Shown: positions 10,207 to 20,812, counted from the first letter of the stretch. The stretch is DNA of 64,000 nucleotides from Sphingopyxis lindanitolerans (GCF_002993885.1 NZ_CM009578.1:2874009-2938008), one strand, 5' to 3'. The notes: a model not told the origin generated them from the letters alone. Numbers and translations are program-made.

Positions 10207-11148
10207 TTATGCTTGTCCAGCGCCGGCGGAAGATGCGGGCGGGGGCCTGCCCTCAAGCCCATCTTGCGGGGCGGAGTCAAGGTTGCGGTGGGTCAGGGTC
10301 GGTTCATGGCCCGCTGCGCGTAGCGTTTGGGCAACACGGTTCGCGACGTGGACCGAGCGGTGCCGCCCGCCGGTGCAGCCAAAGGCGATGGTGACATAGC
10401 TTTTGCCCTCGGCGCGATACCGCGGCAGCAAGGTCAGCAACAGGCGCTCGATCTGCGCGACGCTGTCCTCATAGGCGGGGTCGGCCATGACATAGGCGGC
10501 GACATCGGGGTCGAGCCCGGTGCCGGGGCGCAGCGCCGTGTCCCAGTGCGGATTGCGCAGATAGCGCATGTCGAACACCAAATCGGCGTTGCGCGGCAGC
10601 CCGCGCGCAAAGCCAAAGCTCAATATGTTGAGCACCGGTTCGCCCTCTCCGCTGTCGCCGAAGCGCTGGCGCACCTCCTGCTGCAGGTCGTTGCTCGAAT
10701 AGTTGGTGGTGTCGACGACATGCTCGGCCCAGCGGCGCAGCGGCTCCATCAGTTCGCGTTCGCGCGCGATGCCGTCGGCGGCGGGGCGGTCCTCGGCCAG
10801 CGGATGGCGGCGGCGCGTTTCGGAAAAGCGGCGCTCGAGTTCGGCACCCGCGCAGTCGAGGAACAATGTCTGGATATCGCGGCCGCCGCCCTCGCGCAGA
10901 TCCTTGATCCGCTTGACCAGCCGCGCGGGTTTGAAACCGCGGCTGCGGCTGTCGATCCCGACCGCGATCGGACGACTGGCTTCGCTGCGTTTCGCGGGCG
11001 CGTCGATCAGCGCCTCGAGCAGCGCGAGCGGCAGATTGTCCACGACCTCCCAGCCCAGATCCTCGAGCACCTTGAGTACGGTCGACTTGCCAGCGCCCGA
11101 GAGGCCGGTCACCAGGAGCAGGCGCGGCTCGGCGGCGGCGCTACTCAT
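10207..11148 (-). CDS. rapZ: RNase adapter RapZ (YvcJ/YhbJ family nucleotide-binding protein)
   Basis: A 313-residue protein with Walker A GLSGAGKS at residues 15-22, a Walker-B-like FLDC segment, VVDTTN and the C-terminal signature [11 protein letters not shown]. In enterobacteria RapZ binds small RNAs and controls GlmS; in alphaproteobacteria it sits, as here, next to hprK and PTS genes and its target is less clear. The start at 11148 overlaps the hprK stop by 4 bases (ATGA). The C-terminal tail after the signature is unusually long, polar and proline-rich. Confidence 0.93.
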   Translation of the reverse strand: MSSAAAEPRLLLVTGLSGAGKSTVLKVLEDLGWEVVDNLPLALLEALIDAPAKRSEASRPIAVGIDSRSRGFKPARLVKRIKDLREGGGRDIQTLFLDCAGAELERRFSETRRRHPLAEDRPAADGIARERELMEPLRRWAEHVVDTTNYSSNDLQQEVRQRFGDSGEGEPVLNILSFGFARGLPRNADLVFDMRYLRNPHWDTALRPGTGLDPDVAAYVMADPAYEDSVAQIERLLLTLLPRYRAEGKSYVTIAFGCTGGRHRSVHVANRVAQTLRAAGHEPTLTHRNLDSAPQDGLEGRPPPASSAGAGQA

Positions 11149-11591
11149 CGTTCGGGCGCCAGGCGTTCGAGCGCGAGCAATATCTTGATCGGCGCCGACG
11201 CCTCGAACGCCGAGAGCAGCAGCGCCGGCAACGGATGGCCGGCCACCATCTCGACCTGATTCACCGACGGCATGCGGTCGTAACGGTCGGTCAATCGCAC
11301 CGCGAGCGCCAGCGGCACCGGCGCGGTCCACGGCTTGTCGACGATCCCGATCCCGCGCACCTCCAGCTTGCCGGCGAGGGTTTCGGGCGGGCGGCACCAC
11401 AGCCGCTCGCGGTCATACCAGATGTCGCAGCGATCGTCGGCGACGAGCCGCGCGCCGCGGTCGATGAGACGGAGCGCGAGGTCGGACTTGCCTTGTCCCG
11501 CATTGCCGAGAATCAGCACGCCGCCGCTGCCCGCCGCAACGCAGCTTGCATGGATATTCTGGATCTCGGGCTTGGTCCGGCTCGGAAACAT
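11145..11591 (-). CDS. hprK: HPr kinase/phosphorylase, short alphaproteobacterial form
   Basis: At 148 residues this is only the C-terminal catalytic domain of the roughly 310-residue Gram-positive enzyme, as is usual in alphaproteobacteria. Walker A is GNAGQGKS (residues 29-36), followed by [17 protein letters not shown] and the IGIVDKP-type segment. It is expected to phosphorylate the regulatory serine of the HPr made three genes downstream, tying PTS phosphorylation state to carbon metabolism. It lies 106 bases downstream of chvG. Confidence 0.9.
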   Translation of the reverse strand: MFPSRTKPEIQNIHASCVAAGSGGVLILGNAGQGKSDLALRLIDRGARLVADDRCDIWYDRERLWCRPPETLAGKLEVRGIGIVDKPWTAPVPLALAVRLTDRYDRMPSVNQVEMVAGHPLPALLLSAFEASAPIKILLALERLAPER

Positions 11592-11697
11592 CAGCGGGGC
11601 TTACCGGCGACGAAGCGGGGCCGCAAGGCGGCAAACCGTTTTGGGCGGGCGAGGGCAACGGATTCGCGTGAACCCTTTTTCCCGAACGCCCGCACCC

Positions 11698-13305
11698 TTA
11701 CCCCTCCGCTTCATGCCCCTCGCGTGCAGGGAGGGTGATCAGCAGGCTGGCACCGCGCTGGCCATCGTCGCGGTCGCGGGCGGAGATCGTTCCCGAATGC
11801 CCCTCGATGATCGTCCGCGCGATCGCGAGGCCCAGCCCGCTGTGGCGGCCGAACGCCTCGCCATTGGGCCGCTCGCTGTGAAAGCGGCGGAAGATTGCCT
11901 CGCGCTGCGCAGGGTCGATGCCCGGACCGTCGTCGTCGACGCGGATATGAACTTCATCGCCCAGCCGCGTCGCGGCGATGCAGACGAGGCCGGATTGGGG
12001 GGAGAAGCTGATGGCATTGTCGATGACATTGTCGATCGCGCGTTCGAGCCGGTGTCCGTCGCCCATCACCAAAGTCGTGCCCTTGCGCGGCCGGGCGAAG
12101 GCGACGCGCGGCCGCGGTCCGTCCTGTCCGGCGCGCGCGGCGCGGCCCGCGAGCATCGATTCGATCATCAGCCCGATATCGATCGGCTCGAACAGGGTGC
12201 GCGACAATTGCGCGTCGATCCGGCTCGCGTCGCTGATATCGGTGACCAGCCGGTCGAGCCGCCGCACATCCTCGTCGGCGATGGCGAGCAATTGCGCGCG
12301 CTGCGCGTCGGTCGTGCCGCGCCCCAGCCCCTCGATTGCCGAACGGACCGAGGCGATCGGATTCTTGAGCTCGTGCGTCACGTCGGCGGCGAAATGCTCG
12401 CCCGCGTCGATGCGTTCGCGAAGCGCCTGCGTCATGTCGGACAGCGCGCGGGCGAGGGTGCCGATCTCGTCGCGGCGGCTCGGCAGGCGCGGGACGACGA
12501 CCTCGCGCGCGCGTCCCAGCCGCACCCGCACTGCGGCGCGCGCCAGCTTGCGCAACGGGCGGACGATCGTGCGCGCGAGGAAAAGCGACAGCAGCACCGA
12601 GGCGATCAGCACCATCGCGACGACGACCGCGAGGCGGAAGCGCTCGGCGCGCACCGTCTTGGTGATGTCGCGCGCGTTGAGCGTCATCAGCATCACCTCG
12701 GGCGTGTCGAGGTCGACGATGCGCGTCGCGCTGAGCAGCGGAGTGCGTTCGGGGGCATAGCGAAAACGGCTCGCTGCCTCGCCGGTCTTCATCGCCTCGA
12801 CGACTTCGGGCCAGGCGGTGCCCTGGTCGACCCGCGGTTCCTCGAAATCGGGATAGGCGGGGGCGCCGACGATCCAGTCGATCCCGCGGTCCATCGCGCG
12901 CGCGGCGTCGCGCTTCCACGGCTGAAGCTCGGGATCGCGCAGCGTATAGGTCGGCGGCGCGTGCGCGAAGCTGTCGTCGATCTTGCGGCCGCCCGCGTCG
13001 TAGAAGCGTAGCCGCGACTCGGTCGCGCGGGTGAATTCGCCGATCAGGTGGTGGCGTTGGTCGGGCCGCGCCGCCTCGAGCGCTTCGTCGAGCTGCGCGA
13101 GCTGGTCGCCCATCACCTCCATCCGCGTATCGATGAGGCGGCTGCGATAGGTGTCGAGATAGAAGAAGCCGCCGCCGAACAATATGATGGCCAGGATATT
13201 GACCGCCAGGATGCGCGTCGTCAGCGACCAGCGCGCCGACCAGACGAGCGGCGCCTCCTCCTGTTCGGCGATGCTCCCTTCGGGCCGTTTGGAATCAGCC
13301 GTCAT
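11698..13305 (-). CDS. chvG: Membrane sensor histidine kinase ChvG/ExoS type
   Basis: A 535-residue kinase with two membrane helices (about residues 29-50 and 250-275) enclosing a periplasmic sensor domain. Next come HAMP, a HisKA region with [16 protein letters not shown] (phospho-acceptor His) and an HATPase domain ([27 protein letters not shown]). ChvG homologues sense acidity or envelope stress and phosphorylate ChvI. The start at 13305 overlaps the end of chvI by 11 bases. Position between chvI and hprK, opposite pckA, is the standard alphaproteobacterial arrangement. Confidence 0.9.
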   Translation of the reverse strand: MTADSKRPEGSIAEQEEAPLVWSARWSLTTRILAVNILAIILFGGGFFYLDTYRSRLIDTRMEVMGDQLAQLDEALEAARPDQRHHLIGEFTRATESRLRFYDAGGRKIDDSFAHAPPTYTLRDPELQPWKRDAARAMDRGIDWIVGAPAYPDFEEPRVDQGTAWPEVVEAMKTGEAASRFRYAPERTPLLSATRIVDLDTPEVMLMTLNARDITKTVRAERFRLAVVVAMVLIASVLLSLFLARTIVRPLRKLARAAVRVRLGRAREVVVPRLPSRRDEIGTLARALSDMTQALRERIDAGEHFAADVTHELKNPIASVRSAIEGLGRGTTDAQRAQLLAIADEDVRRLDRLVTDISDASRIDAQLSRTLFEPIDIGLMIESMLAGRAARAGQDGPRPRVAFARPRKGTTLVMGDGHRLERAIDNVIDNAISFSPQSGLVCIAATRLGDEVHIRVDDDGPGIDPAQREAIFRRFHSERPNGEAFGRHSGLGLAIARTIIEGHSGTISARDRDDGQRGASLLITLPAREGHEAEG

Positions 13306-14005
13306 CGGAGAAGCGGTATCCGGCGCCATAGAGAGTCGCGATCGCGTCGAAATCGGGATCGACTTCGCGGAACTTGCGCCGCAGGCGCTTGATGTGGCTG
13401 TCGATCGTGCGGTCGTCGATATAGACATCGTCCTGATAGGCCGCGTCCATTAACTGGTTGCGGCTGCGCACGATGCCGGGGCGCGAGGCGAGCGTTTCGA
13501 GGATCAGGAATTCGGTGACGGTCAGCGTGACGTCCTTGCCGTCCCAGCCGACCTTGTGGCGCGCCGGGTCCATGCTGAGCCGACCGCGCGTGATCGGTTC
13601 GGCGACGGGCTCGTCATCCTCGTTCGGGGGCGAGCGGTTCAGCTCGACGCGGCGCAGGATTGCGCGGATGCGCGCAATCACCAGGCGCTGCGAAAAGGGT
13701 TTGGCGATATAATCGTCGGCGCCCATCGCAAGGCCGAGCGCCTCGTCGATCTCGTCATCCTTGCTGGTCAGGAAGATGACGGGAAGCTGGCTTTTCTCGC
13801 GGAGGCGCCGCAGCAACTCAAGCCCGTCCATCCGCGGCATCTTGATGTCGAACACCGCCAGGTCGGGCGGATTGTCGATCAGCGGCTTCAGCGCCGCCTC
13901 GCCGTCCGAATAGACGCGCGTGACGAACCCCTCGGCTTGCAGCGCGATCGACAGGGATTGCAGGATGTTGCGGTCGTCGTCGACCAGCGCGATGGTTGCC
14001 GTCAT
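13295..14005 (-). CDS. chvI: Response regulator ChvI type (OmpR family)
   Basis: A 236-residue two-domain regulator. The receiver has an acidic pocket at residues 9-11, phospho-acceptor Asp53 ([11 protein letters not shown]) and the switch lysine in AKPF. The C-terminal winged helix is of OmpR/PhoB type ([33 protein letters not shown]). The start at 14005 has GGAAAGAG 2-9 bases upstream. It is divergent from pckA across 250 bp, and by homology it may control that gene and the hprK run. Confidence 0.93.
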   Translation of the reverse strand: MTATIALVDDDRNILQSLSIALQAEGFVTRVYSDGEAALKPLIDNPPDLAVFDIKMPRMDGLELLRRLREKSQLPVIFLTSKDDEIDEALGLAMGADDYIAKPFSQRLVIARIRAILRRVELNRSPPNEDDEPVAEPITRGRLSMDPARHKVGWDGKDVTLTVTEFLILETLASRPGIVRSRNQLMDAAYQDDVYIDDRTIDSHIKRLRRKFREVDPDFDAIATLYGAGYRFSDDG

Positions 14006-14254
14006 GCTCTTTCCATTGGGCGGACCCTGGTCGCCCAACTAGCCGATCTGCCGCCCAGCGACAACTGCGCACGGCTGGCCCGCGATTCCGCCTATAATCT
14101 TTTGACCTCGCCCCGCATCCTCGCTAACGCGACCGGGATTTCGGAATCGGCGCCCTGTCGGCACCCCATGTTCATGCGGGCCCATCGCTTTCGCATGACA
14201 TGTCCTGCATACCTATGCGAAAGGGGCTGACGGGACAGAGGAAAGGCGAAGACA

Positions 14255-15856
14255 ATGACGAAGCTTGTGATCGGCACCGACACCGTCGAGACAAAGGCGG
14301 ATGTGGCCGAAAACTGGGGCACCGCGCGACTGGTCGAGGATGCGCTGCGCCACGACGAAGGCTTGCTCGCCAAGGATGGCCCGCTCGTCGTCGCGACCGG
14401 CAAGCACACCGGCCGCAGCGCCAAGGACAAGTTCATCGTCCAGGATGATGAGACTCGCGACACCATCTGGTGGGGCAAGACCAATGTGGCGATGACTCCC
14501 GATCATTTCGCGACCTTGAAGGCCGATTTTCTCGCACATCTGGGCGGCCGCGATCGCCTGTATCGCCAGCAATTGTTCGGCGGCTCGCAGCCCGAACATC
14601 GCGTGCAGGTCCAGATCGTCACCGAATTTGCGTGGCACAGCCAGTTCATCCGCACCCTGCTGGTGCGCCCGACGGCCGACGAACTGGCGGCGTTCGCCAG
14701 CGAATATACGATCATCGACCTGCCGAGCTTCCGCGCCGATCCCGCGCGGCACGGCACGCGCAGCGAAACCGTCGTCGCGGTCAATTTCGCCGAAAAGCTC
14801 GTGCTGATCGGCGGCACCGCCTATGCCGGCGAGATGAAGAAGTCGGTGTTCGGCATCCTCAACTATCTGCTCCCCGTCGATGGCGTGATGCCGATGCACT
14901 GTTCGGCGAACATCGGTCCCGACGGCGACACGGCGGTCTTTTTCGGGCTGTCGGGCACCGGCAAGACGACGCTGTCGGCCGACGCTTCGCGCACGCTGAT
15001 CGGCGATGACGAACATGGCTGGTCGGACACCGCGGTCTTCAATTTCGAGGGCGGCTGCTATGCCAAGATGATTCGGCTGTCCGAAGAGGCCGAGCCCGAA
15101 ATCTATGCGACCACCCGTCGTTTCGGCACCGTGCTCGAAAATGTCGTGATCGACTCCGATACGCGCGCGCTCGACCTCGACGACAACAGCCTCGCCGAAA
15201 ACACCCGCGGCGCCTATCCGATCGACTTCATCCCCAATGCGTCGGAAGCGAATATGGGGCCGGTGCCGCGCACCGTCATCATGCTGACCGCCGACGCCTT
15301 CGGCGTGCTGCCCCCGATCGCCAAGCTGACACCCGACCAGGCGATGTATCATTTCCTGTCGGGCTATACGGCAAAGGTCGCGGGGACCGAGATCGGCGTG
15401 ACCGAGCCCGAGGCGACCTTCTCGACCTGTTTCGGCGCGCCCTTCATGCCGCGCCATCCGTCGGTCTATGGCAACCTGCTGAAAGAACGCATCGCCAAGG
15501 GCGGCGTCCAGTGCTGGCTCGTCAACACCGGTTGGACCGGCGGCATGGCGACGATGGACGGGATCAAGCGGATGCCGATCAAGGCGACGCGCGCGCTCTT
15601 GAACGCCGCGCTCGACGGCAGCCTGAACGATGCCGAGTTCCGCAAGGATGCGAATTTCGGCTTTCTCGTTCCGGTCGCGGTGCCGGGGGTCGATGCGGCG
15701 CTGCTCGACCCGCGCGAGGCATGGGCCGACCGCCAAGCCTATGACCGCACCGCCGAGGCGCTGGTGCAGCAATTCATCGACAATTTCGCGCAGTTCGCGG
15801 ACCATGTCGACGAAGGCGTCCGCCAGGCCGCCCCGCAGGCGCCCGTCGCGGCCTGA
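14255..15856 (+). CDS. pckA: Phosphoenolpyruvate carboxykinase (ATP)
   Basis: A 533-residue ATP-dependent PEP carboxykinase that converts oxaloacetate to PEP, the gateway to gluconeogenesis. The kinase loop [13 protein letters not shown] and metal/nucleotide motif [10 protein letters not shown] are intact, as are the substrate residues in [12 protein letters not shown] and the NTGWTGG loop. Start ATG 14255 follows AGGAAAGG. Divergence from chvI-chvG-hprK is conserved in alphaproteobacteria and suggests shared control in the 249-bp intergenic region, where I see no further gene. Confidence 0.97.
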   Translation: MTKLVIGTDTVETKADVAENWGTARLVEDALRHDEGLLAKDGPLVVATGKHTGRSAKDKFIVQDDETRDTIWWGKTNVAMTPDHFATLKADFLAHLGGRDRLYRQQLFGGSQPEHRVQVQIVTEFAWHSQFIRTLLVRPTADELAAFASEYTIIDLPSFRADPARHGTRSETVVAVNFAEKLVLIGGTAYAGEMKKSVFGILNYLLPVDGVMPMHCSANIGPDGDTAVFFGLSGTGKTTLSADASRTLIGDDEHGWSDTAVFNFEGGCYAKMIRLSEEAEPEIYATTRRFGTVLENVVIDSDTRALDLDDNSLAENTRGAYPIDFIPNASEANMGPVPRTVIMLTADAFGVLPPIAKLTPDQAMYHFLSGYTAKVAGTEIGVTEPEATFSTCFGAPFMPRHPSVYGNLLKERIAKGGVQCWLVNTGWTGGMATMDGIKRMPIKATRALLNAALDGSLNDAEFRKDANFGFLVPVAVPGVDAALLDPREAWADRQAYDRTAEALVQQFIDNFAQFADHVDEGVRQAAPQAPVAA

Positions 15857-15889
15857 TCCGGCCCGATCAGGTCCGGGGTGGCGCTGGGT

Positions 15890-16825
15890 TCAAAGCGCCA
15901 TCCCAGGAGTCCAGCCGCTTTTCGCCAGGAACGCCGCGGGGTCCGTCATTTCGATGATCGCCTTGATCGCTGCGGCCTTGTCGGGCGCGCGGTCGTAGTA
16001 GCTTTTGACGATGCGATAACCGACCCAATAGCCAAGATCGCCCGGCCAGCCGTCGGTGCCCCGCTGGTTGTACAGCCAGCGCGAATCGAGCGCCCGACCG
16101 TCTTTTTCGGCGAGGAAGGCGGTTTCGAGTTCCTTTTCGCGCCCCTTCGCCCACTGGTGGAGGAGGGGGTAGGCGACCGATCCCGTCATCTGTTCGGCGA
16201 CAAATTCGGCCGCGCCCTCACCTAGCGCGGCGTGCAACACCGTTTCGTCCCTGTCCTCCACTTGCGCCAGCGGCTGCTGTACATGGACATATTCGTGGGC
16301 AATGACATGGACGAAACGATCCTCGTCGTCGGCTTCGATGAACTTCGCCATGCACAGCGATTCGAGTCCGATATAGAGGCCCTTGGCATTCGCCGTTCCG
16401 GCGGTCGTCGCGCGGCCGATCGCGATGGTGATCGGCGGGAATTTCGCTTGCGGATATAGCGCCGCGAGCCGGTCGGTCGCGGCGACGAGCCGCGGCCGGA
16501 TCGCGCCGAGCTTGGCGGCGCAGCCGCGTGCGGCCTGAAAGACGTCGGGCTTGTCGCGGAGTGCCTTGGCCAGCCGTTCGGGGGTGATCCGCCGCATTCT
16601 CATGAATTCGATCAGCCCCGGCGACGCGCCGGCCAGATAGCGCGCCGCAAGCGTATCGGGTGCGGCCGCGAGCGCCGGATCATCATAGAGCTTGAAAAAG
16701 CGGTCGACGTCCGAGGTGACGATCGTGACATGGGTGCCGTCGGCCGGCGGCGTCGCGGGATCGGCCGCATGTGCGGGCGCACCCGCGACGAGCAGGGCGA
16801 CGAACGCGCCGACCAGACGTTTCAT
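15890..16825 (-). CDS. Exported DUF2268-like putative zinc protease
   Basis: A 311-residue protein with a signal peptide (MKRLVGAFVALLVAGAPAHA). The zinc motif is HVIAHEYVHVQQ (HExxH) at about residues 197-208, with a downstream Glu in GEGAAEFVAEQ as a likely third ligand. This fits the predicted zinc-dependent proteases with DUF2268. Its start codon overlaps the stop of the DUF885 gene upstream by 4 bases, so the two exported peptidase-like proteins form an operon. Substrate unknown. Confidence 0.72.
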   Translation of the reverse strand: MKRLVGAFVALLVAGAPAHAADPATPPADGTHVTIVTSDVDRFFKLYDDPALAAAPDTLAARYLAGASPGLIEFMRMRRITPERLAKALRDKPDVFQAARGCAAKLGAIRPRLVAATDRLAALYPQAKFPPITIAIGRATTAGTANAKGLYIGLESLCMAKFIEADDEDRFVHVIAHEYVHVQQPLAQVEDRDETVLHAALGEGAAEFVAEQMTGSVAYPLLHQWAKGREKELETAFLAEKDGRALDSRWLYNQRGTDGWPGDLGYWVGYRIVKSYYDRAPDKAAAIKAIIEMTDPAAFLAKSGWTPGMAL

Positions 16826-18666
16826 GCCGCCGCCCCCGCGATATAGGCATCGACATTCTGCGCCAGCACGTCGAGCGGGACGTTGCCGCCCTTGACCACA
16901 ATATCGTCGAAATCGCGCAGGTCGTATTTTGCGCCAAGCGCTGCCTCGGCCCGGTCGCGCTGGCGGACGATCTCGCTGTGGCCGACCTTGTAACCGCACG
17001 CCTGGCCGACCCAGCTACAATAGCGATCGACCTCGCTCGCGACTTCGATCGGGTTCGAGCCATTTTCCTTGACGAAGAAATCGACCCCCTGTTCGCGCGT
17101 CCAGCGCTTGGCGTGGAGGCCGGTGTCGACGACGAGGCGGCAGGCGCGGAAGGCGAGTGACTGGAGATAGCCGAGGCGCCCGACCTCGAAATCATCATAG
17201 AGGCCCAGCTCATCGGCAAGTTGTTCGGCGTAGAGCGCCCACCCTTCCGAATAGGCGTTGAACGCCAGCATCGTGCGGATCAGCGGCATCTGGTTCGCAT
17301 ATTCGCCCTGCCAGACATGCCCCGGAATCGCCTCGTGCATCGCCAGATCAGGCAGTGAATATTTGCTGTGGAGGTCGGTGGTGCGCAGATTGATCCAGAA
17401 ACGGCCGGGGGTGCTGCCGTCGATCGACCCCGCGCCGCCATAGGCCGCGGGCGCGCCGGGCTCCTCGGCCAGCGGCAGCCGCTTCACCTCGACATTGCCC
17501 TTTACCAAGGTGCGAAAGGCGCGCGGCAATTGCGCGCGAATCTTGCCGAGCCAGGTCTGGATATAGGCGACGATCTCGGCGCGGCCCTGGTCGTTGTCGG
17601 GGAATTTGAAACGCGGATCCTGCGCCAGCGCATTCATCCGGTCGCCGACCGAGCCCTGAGTATAGCCGAGTTTCTTCAGGATCGGGTCCATCCGGCCGTG
17701 CAGTTCGGCGAGTTGGTCGCGGCCCATCGCATGGACCTCGTCGGGGGTCATGCGCGTCGTCGTCGAGGCGCGCAGCGCCCAGGCGTAAAATTCATCGCCG
17801 TGCGGGCGCGCCCACATGCCCGCGTCCATCACCGCCTTCGGCCGCTGTGCCTTCAGCTCGGCGAGTTGGCGTTCGAGCGCCGCCGCGACCGGGCCTTGGA
17901 CGATCTTTGCCGAGCGCGCATTCCAGTCGCCCGCGATCTTTGCCTCGCCGGTGCGGCGGACCAGGCTGTCGACCATCCCGCCGCCCGCTTTCGCGTCAGC
18001 GAGGGTCGCCTCCATCTGCTTGACCGCCTTGTCGATCAGGAAGCCGGGGGCGATCAGGCCTTGCCCGGCGGCGGCTTTCAGCCGCTCGGTCTCGCCATCG
18101 AGCACGCCGGGGAAGGCGTTGAGGCGCGACAGATAGGCCTCTGCATCGGCTGGCGTCCTGACCGGGTGGTCGCTGTCGAGGAATTTGGGGATGTCGAGAT
18201 AGGCGCCGACATTCTGGATCACGACATAGGGTGTGTTGCGCCAGCCGCCGACCGCGACGTCGCCATAGGGCTGCGCGAAGCCGTCGAGCGCGACGCTGTA
18301 GGCGCTGTCGACGACCGCCAGGCTGGTGCGCGTCTTGTGGTCGAGCCCCGCTTTGCCGACAGCGCGAACGCGGACAAGGTCGGCCTTCAGCGTGTCGGCG
18401 ACCGCGGTCATCCCCGCCGCCGACCGATCACCGAGTTGTCCGCGCATCGCGGCGCGGTCGCCGGTGTCGATGCCGAGCGCGGTCGCGCCTTCGGGCGAGA
18501 GGGCAAGCAGATGATCGGCGACCGATGCGAGCAGCGCGCCGGCTTCATCCTGCGGCGGCGCCTGCAGCGCGGCGGCCGGGCGGGTGAGGGCGGCCCCTGC
18601 GGCGCCCGCACCCAGAGTGGCGAGCGTCTGGCGACGGCTGACGGGGGTGGAAAGCGGATGATGCAC
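16822..18666 (-). CDS. DUF885 family protein, Tat-exported putative peptidase
   Basis: A 614-residue protein. A twin-arginine signal (SRRQTLATLGAGAAGAAL) starts at residue 10. The DUF885 hallmark is MHEAIPGHVWQ, an HExxxxH metal-binding stretch found in this metallocarboxypeptidase-like family, and later AYSEGWALYAEQL matches family members closely. The proposed start is GTG at 18666, since no ATG lies before the Tat motif and GGGAG is suitably placed. The product should be periplasmic. It is translationally coupled to the DUF2268-like gene. Confidence 0.82.
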   Translation of the reverse strand: MHHPLSTPVSRRQTLATLGAGAAGAALTRPAAALQAPPQDEAGALLASVADHLLALSPEGATALGIDTGDRAAMRGQLGDRSAAGMTAVADTLKADLVRVRAVGKAGLDHKTRTSLAVVDSAYSVALDGFAQPYGDVAVGGWRNTPYVVIQNVGAYLDIPKFLDSDHPVRTPADAEAYLSRLNAFPGVLDGETERLKAAAGQGLIAPGFLIDKAVKQMEATLADAKAGGGMVDSLVRRTGEAKIAGDWNARSAKIVQGPVAAALERQLAELKAQRPKAVMDAGMWARPHGDEFYAWALRASTTTRMTPDEVHAMGRDQLAELHGRMDPILKKLGYTQGSVGDRMNALAQDPRFKFPDNDQGRAEIVAYIQTWLGKIRAQLPRAFRTLVKGNVEVKRLPLAEEPGAPAAYGGAGSIDGSTPGRFWINLRTTDLHSKYSLPDLAMHEAIPGHVWQGEYANQMPLIRTMLAFNAYSEGWALYAEQLADELGLYDDFEVGRLGYLQSLAFRACRLVVDTGLHAKRWTREQGVDFFVKENGSNPIEVASEVDRYCSWVGQACGYKVGHSEIVRQRDRAEAALGAKYDLRDFDDIVVKGGNVPLDVLAQNVDAYIAGAAA

Positions 18667-18748
18667 GGACGGACTCCCTGGCGACTTCGTTTCTTGTGAA
18701 ACCTGTCTAGGGAGCGCGGCGCGGTGCGGTCAATGCCCACCCGTAATA

Positions 18749-18872
18749 AGCCCCTCCTCTTAGGGGAAGGGTTGGGGTGGGGCTCGCGGTCTTGCGCCAG
18801 GCCGATGGCCCCACCCGCTGCGACCAGGGGACAAATCCCCAAGTCTCACCGCCCTCCCTTGAAGGGGAGGGC
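18749..18872. repeat. Pair of CCCCTCCC/GGGAGGGG hairpins
   Basis: A degraded hairpin, CCCCTCCTCTTAGGGGAAGG, at about 18751-18770 and a strong one, GCCCTCCCTTGAAGGGGAGG (to 18872), face each other about 80 bases apart. They belong to the family seen singly at 56446-56473 and 60346-60371. The second hairpin could act as a terminator for the minus-strand gene that ends at 18883. Confidence 0.65.
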
Positions 18873-18882
18873 GAAGTCAGGA

Positions 18883-19278
18883 TCAGTCGGTCAGGTCGAC
18901 GGGCACCTTGCCGCCGTTTGCGGCGAGTTCGCGCATCACCGCCTTGTGCAGCCAGATGTTCATCTCGGCGCTGCCGTCGAGCGCGCCGGTATAGCCGAGT
19001 TCCTGTGCGAGCGATTTGCGGTTGTCGAGGCTCGAATCGATGCCGAGCAGCTTCATCAGGTCGACGATCGAGGTGCGCCAGTTGAGCGCCTGGCCGGCCT
19101 TGGCCGCCTCGGCGGTGAGGATGGCGTCGACATCGACGGGCGCCGCGGCGGCGGTCGCCATCGCGCTGGTCGCGGCGTCGAGTGCGGCGCCGATGGGGCT
19201 GGGCGCCGCCGGGGCGGCGGGCTCTGCCGCTTGGGCCTTGCCGAAAATCGCGTCCTTGATCTTGCCGAAAATACTCAT
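18883..19278 (-). CDS. DUF3597 domain protein
   Basis: A 131-residue cytoplasmic protein. An amphipathic N-terminus (MSIFGKIKDAIFGKA) and an Ala/Pro-rich linker lead to a compact C-terminal domain containing LNWRTSIVDLMKLLGIDS, RKSLAQELGY and NIWLHKAVMRELAANGG. These match DUF3597, a peptidoglycan-binding-like or hydrolase-associated domain of unknown role that resembles LysM neighbours in other genomes. The start at 19278 has GGGAG about 8 bases upstream. It stands alone on the minus strand. Confidence 0.75.
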   Translation of the reverse strand: MSIFGKIKDAIFGKAQAAEPAAPAAPSPIGAALDAATSAMATAAAAPVDVDAILTAEAAKAGQALNWRTSIVDLMKLLGIDSSLDNRKSLAQELGYTGALDGSAEMNIWLHKAVMRELAANGGKVPVDLTD

Positions 19279-19470
19279 CGATTGACTCCCACTGGATGAA
19301 GCGCCCGCGCCCGCGCGTCGATTTCGGACGGGCGAGTCGCATGGTCGCAGGATGGACCTAGGCATCTGAAAATGACAGTGAAATGAAGGCCTGCTCCTTC
19401 ACCCGCCGCCTGCTATAACGGGCGGGCATCGGGGCGGTTCCCTCCGCGCCCGCAGAGGGAGATTTGAGGC

Positions 19471-20067
19471 ATGAATCTGACCGACATCCTGGCGCAGGCC
19501 GGCGGCATCGAAGCGATGGCGAGCCAGTTGGGCGTGCCGCCCGCGGTCGCGAAGCAGGGCGCCGAAGCGCTGCTGCCCGCGATCCTCGGCGGCTTCAAGA
19601 AACAGGCGACGGGCGCCGAAGCGGGAGCTGGTGGGCTTGGCGGCCTCGGCGGACTGCTCGGCCAGCTCGGCGGTGGCGGATTGCTCGACGCGGTGCTCGC
19701 GCCGCAGCCGACTCCGGTCGGTCAGGGCAATGATGTGCTCGGCCAGATTTTCGGGTCGAAGGACGTCAGCCGCACCGTCGCCGACCATGCCGCGGGGCAG
19801 ACGGGCCTCGATTCGGGCCTGCTCAAGCAGATGCTGCCGATCCTCGCGATGATGGTCGCGGGCTATATGGCAAAGCAGGGCGGCGGCCAGGCGCAGGGCG
19901 GGAGCGGCGGCCTCGGCGGCCTGCTGGGCAGCCTGCTCGGCGGCGGCGGCGGTGCGTCCGGCGGGCTGGGCGGAGGCTTGGGCGGGCTGGGCAAGATGCT
20001 CGACATGGACGGCGATGGCAATCCGCTCGACGACATCATCGGCATGGCGGGGAAACTCAGGGGGTAG
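19471..20067 (+). CDS. DUF937 domain protein, Gly-rich
   Basis: A 198-residue protein with N-terminal DUF937-like helices (MNLTDILAQAGGIEAMASQL, then LPAILGGFKKQA). A Gly/Leu-rich low-complexity region at about residues 50-75 and 140-175 flanks a helical core (GLDSGLLKQMLPILAMMVAG). The C-terminus carries an EF-hand-like acidic loop, DMDGDGNPLDD, which could bind calcium. There is no signal peptide. Function unknown; the family often occurs as YidB-like proteins. Confidence 0.72.
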   Translation: MNLTDILAQAGGIEAMASQLGVPPAVAKQGAEALLPAILGGFKKQATGAEAGAGGLGGLGGLLGQLGGGGLLDAVLAPQPTPVGQGNDVLGQIFGSKDVSRTVADHAAGQTGLDSGLLKQMLPILAMMVAGYMAKQGGGQAQGGSGGLGGLLGSLLGGGGGASGGLGGGLGGLGKMLDMDGDGNPLDDIIGMAGKLRG

Positions 20068-20091
20068 GCAACTTCCAAAAGGAGTATCGTG

Positions 20092-20174
20092 CGTCCCCGC
20101 GAAGGCGGGGACCCCTCTCCTGCCGGTTCGACATAGCGCCGGTCGGAGATGGACCCCCGCCTTCGCGGGGGAAC
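20092..20174. repeat. Palindromic repeat, CCCCGCGAAGGCGGGG family
   Basis: The arms GTCCCCGCGAAGGCGGGGAC and its partner CCCCCGCCTTCGCGGGGGAA (ending 20173) pair along their length and are themselves internally palindromic. A second copy is at 62804-62889. It lies between convergent genes. Confidence 0.85.
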
Positions 20175-20203
20175 ACAGCTTTTTAAGCGGCGATCATAGT
20201 GAC

Positions 20204-20812
20204 CTATGCCGCCATCAGGCGGATATTCTCGCGAAAATCCTCGTCGCCGCAAATCCGGCCGCGCATGGGGGTGACGGCATTGCTGCCGTCACCATCGCCC
20301 TCTTCGAACAGCGCGCACGCCGCCGCGCCGCCGCGCGCGACGCTGTGACGCTGCGCTACCTGGCCGGTCGGCTTGAACCCCAGCTTGCGCAGCACCGCGC
20401 CCGAGGCGGGGTTATCGATGAAATGGGCCGCGCCGAGCCGGGGCAGGTTCATCGCGCGCGCGATGCGAACGAGCTGGCGCCCCGCCTCGGTCGCGAAGCC
20501 GAGGCCCCAATAGGGCCGCGCGATCCAATAGCCGAGTTCGAGGTCGCGCCCCCGATCATCATCCTGACTCGGCGCAATGCCGCAGCCGCCGACGAGGCGC
20601 GGGGCGCCGCCGGTGCGTGCGAAGATCAGAAAGCGCGGCTGGTTCGGATCGACGGGCAGACTCAGGAATTGTTGCGCTTCGGCCTCGCCATAAGGCCAGG
20701 GCGCGCGCGACAGATTGCGCACGACCGCTTCCTCACCGATCGCACGGGTGAGCGCGGGGGCGTCTTCCTGCCAGCCGGGCCGCAGCAACAATCTTTCGGT
20801 ACGCGCGAACAT
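20204..20812 (-). CDS. GNAT-family N-acetyltransferase (RimJ/RimL-like)
   Basis: A 202-residue acetyltransferase. It starts FARTERLLLRPGWQEDAPAL, typical of RimJ/RimL-type GNATs. The acetyl-CoA-binding region is WGLGFATEAGRQLV, preceded by LELGYWIARPYWG, and NPASGAVLRKLGFKPTG follows. The substrate (protein N-terminus or small amine) cannot be told. The start at 20812 has GGGAG about 7 bases upstream; longer extensions lack similarity. Confidence 0.85.
   Translation of the reverse strand: MFARTERLLLRPGWQEDAPALTRAIGEEAVVRNLSRAPWPYGEAEAQQFLSLPVDPNQPRFLIFARTGGAPRLVGGCGIAPSQDDDRGRDLELGYWIARPYWGLGFATEAGRQLVRIARAMNLPRLGAAHFIDNPASGAVLRKLGFKPTGQVAQRHSVARGGAAACALFEEGDGDGSNAVTPMRGRICGDEDFRENIRLMAA

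Noticed and set aside
13295..14254. Extra gene between chvI and pckA
   Set aside because: The 249-bp stretch holds no frame with a start signal or similarity; it is best read as a divergent promoter region.
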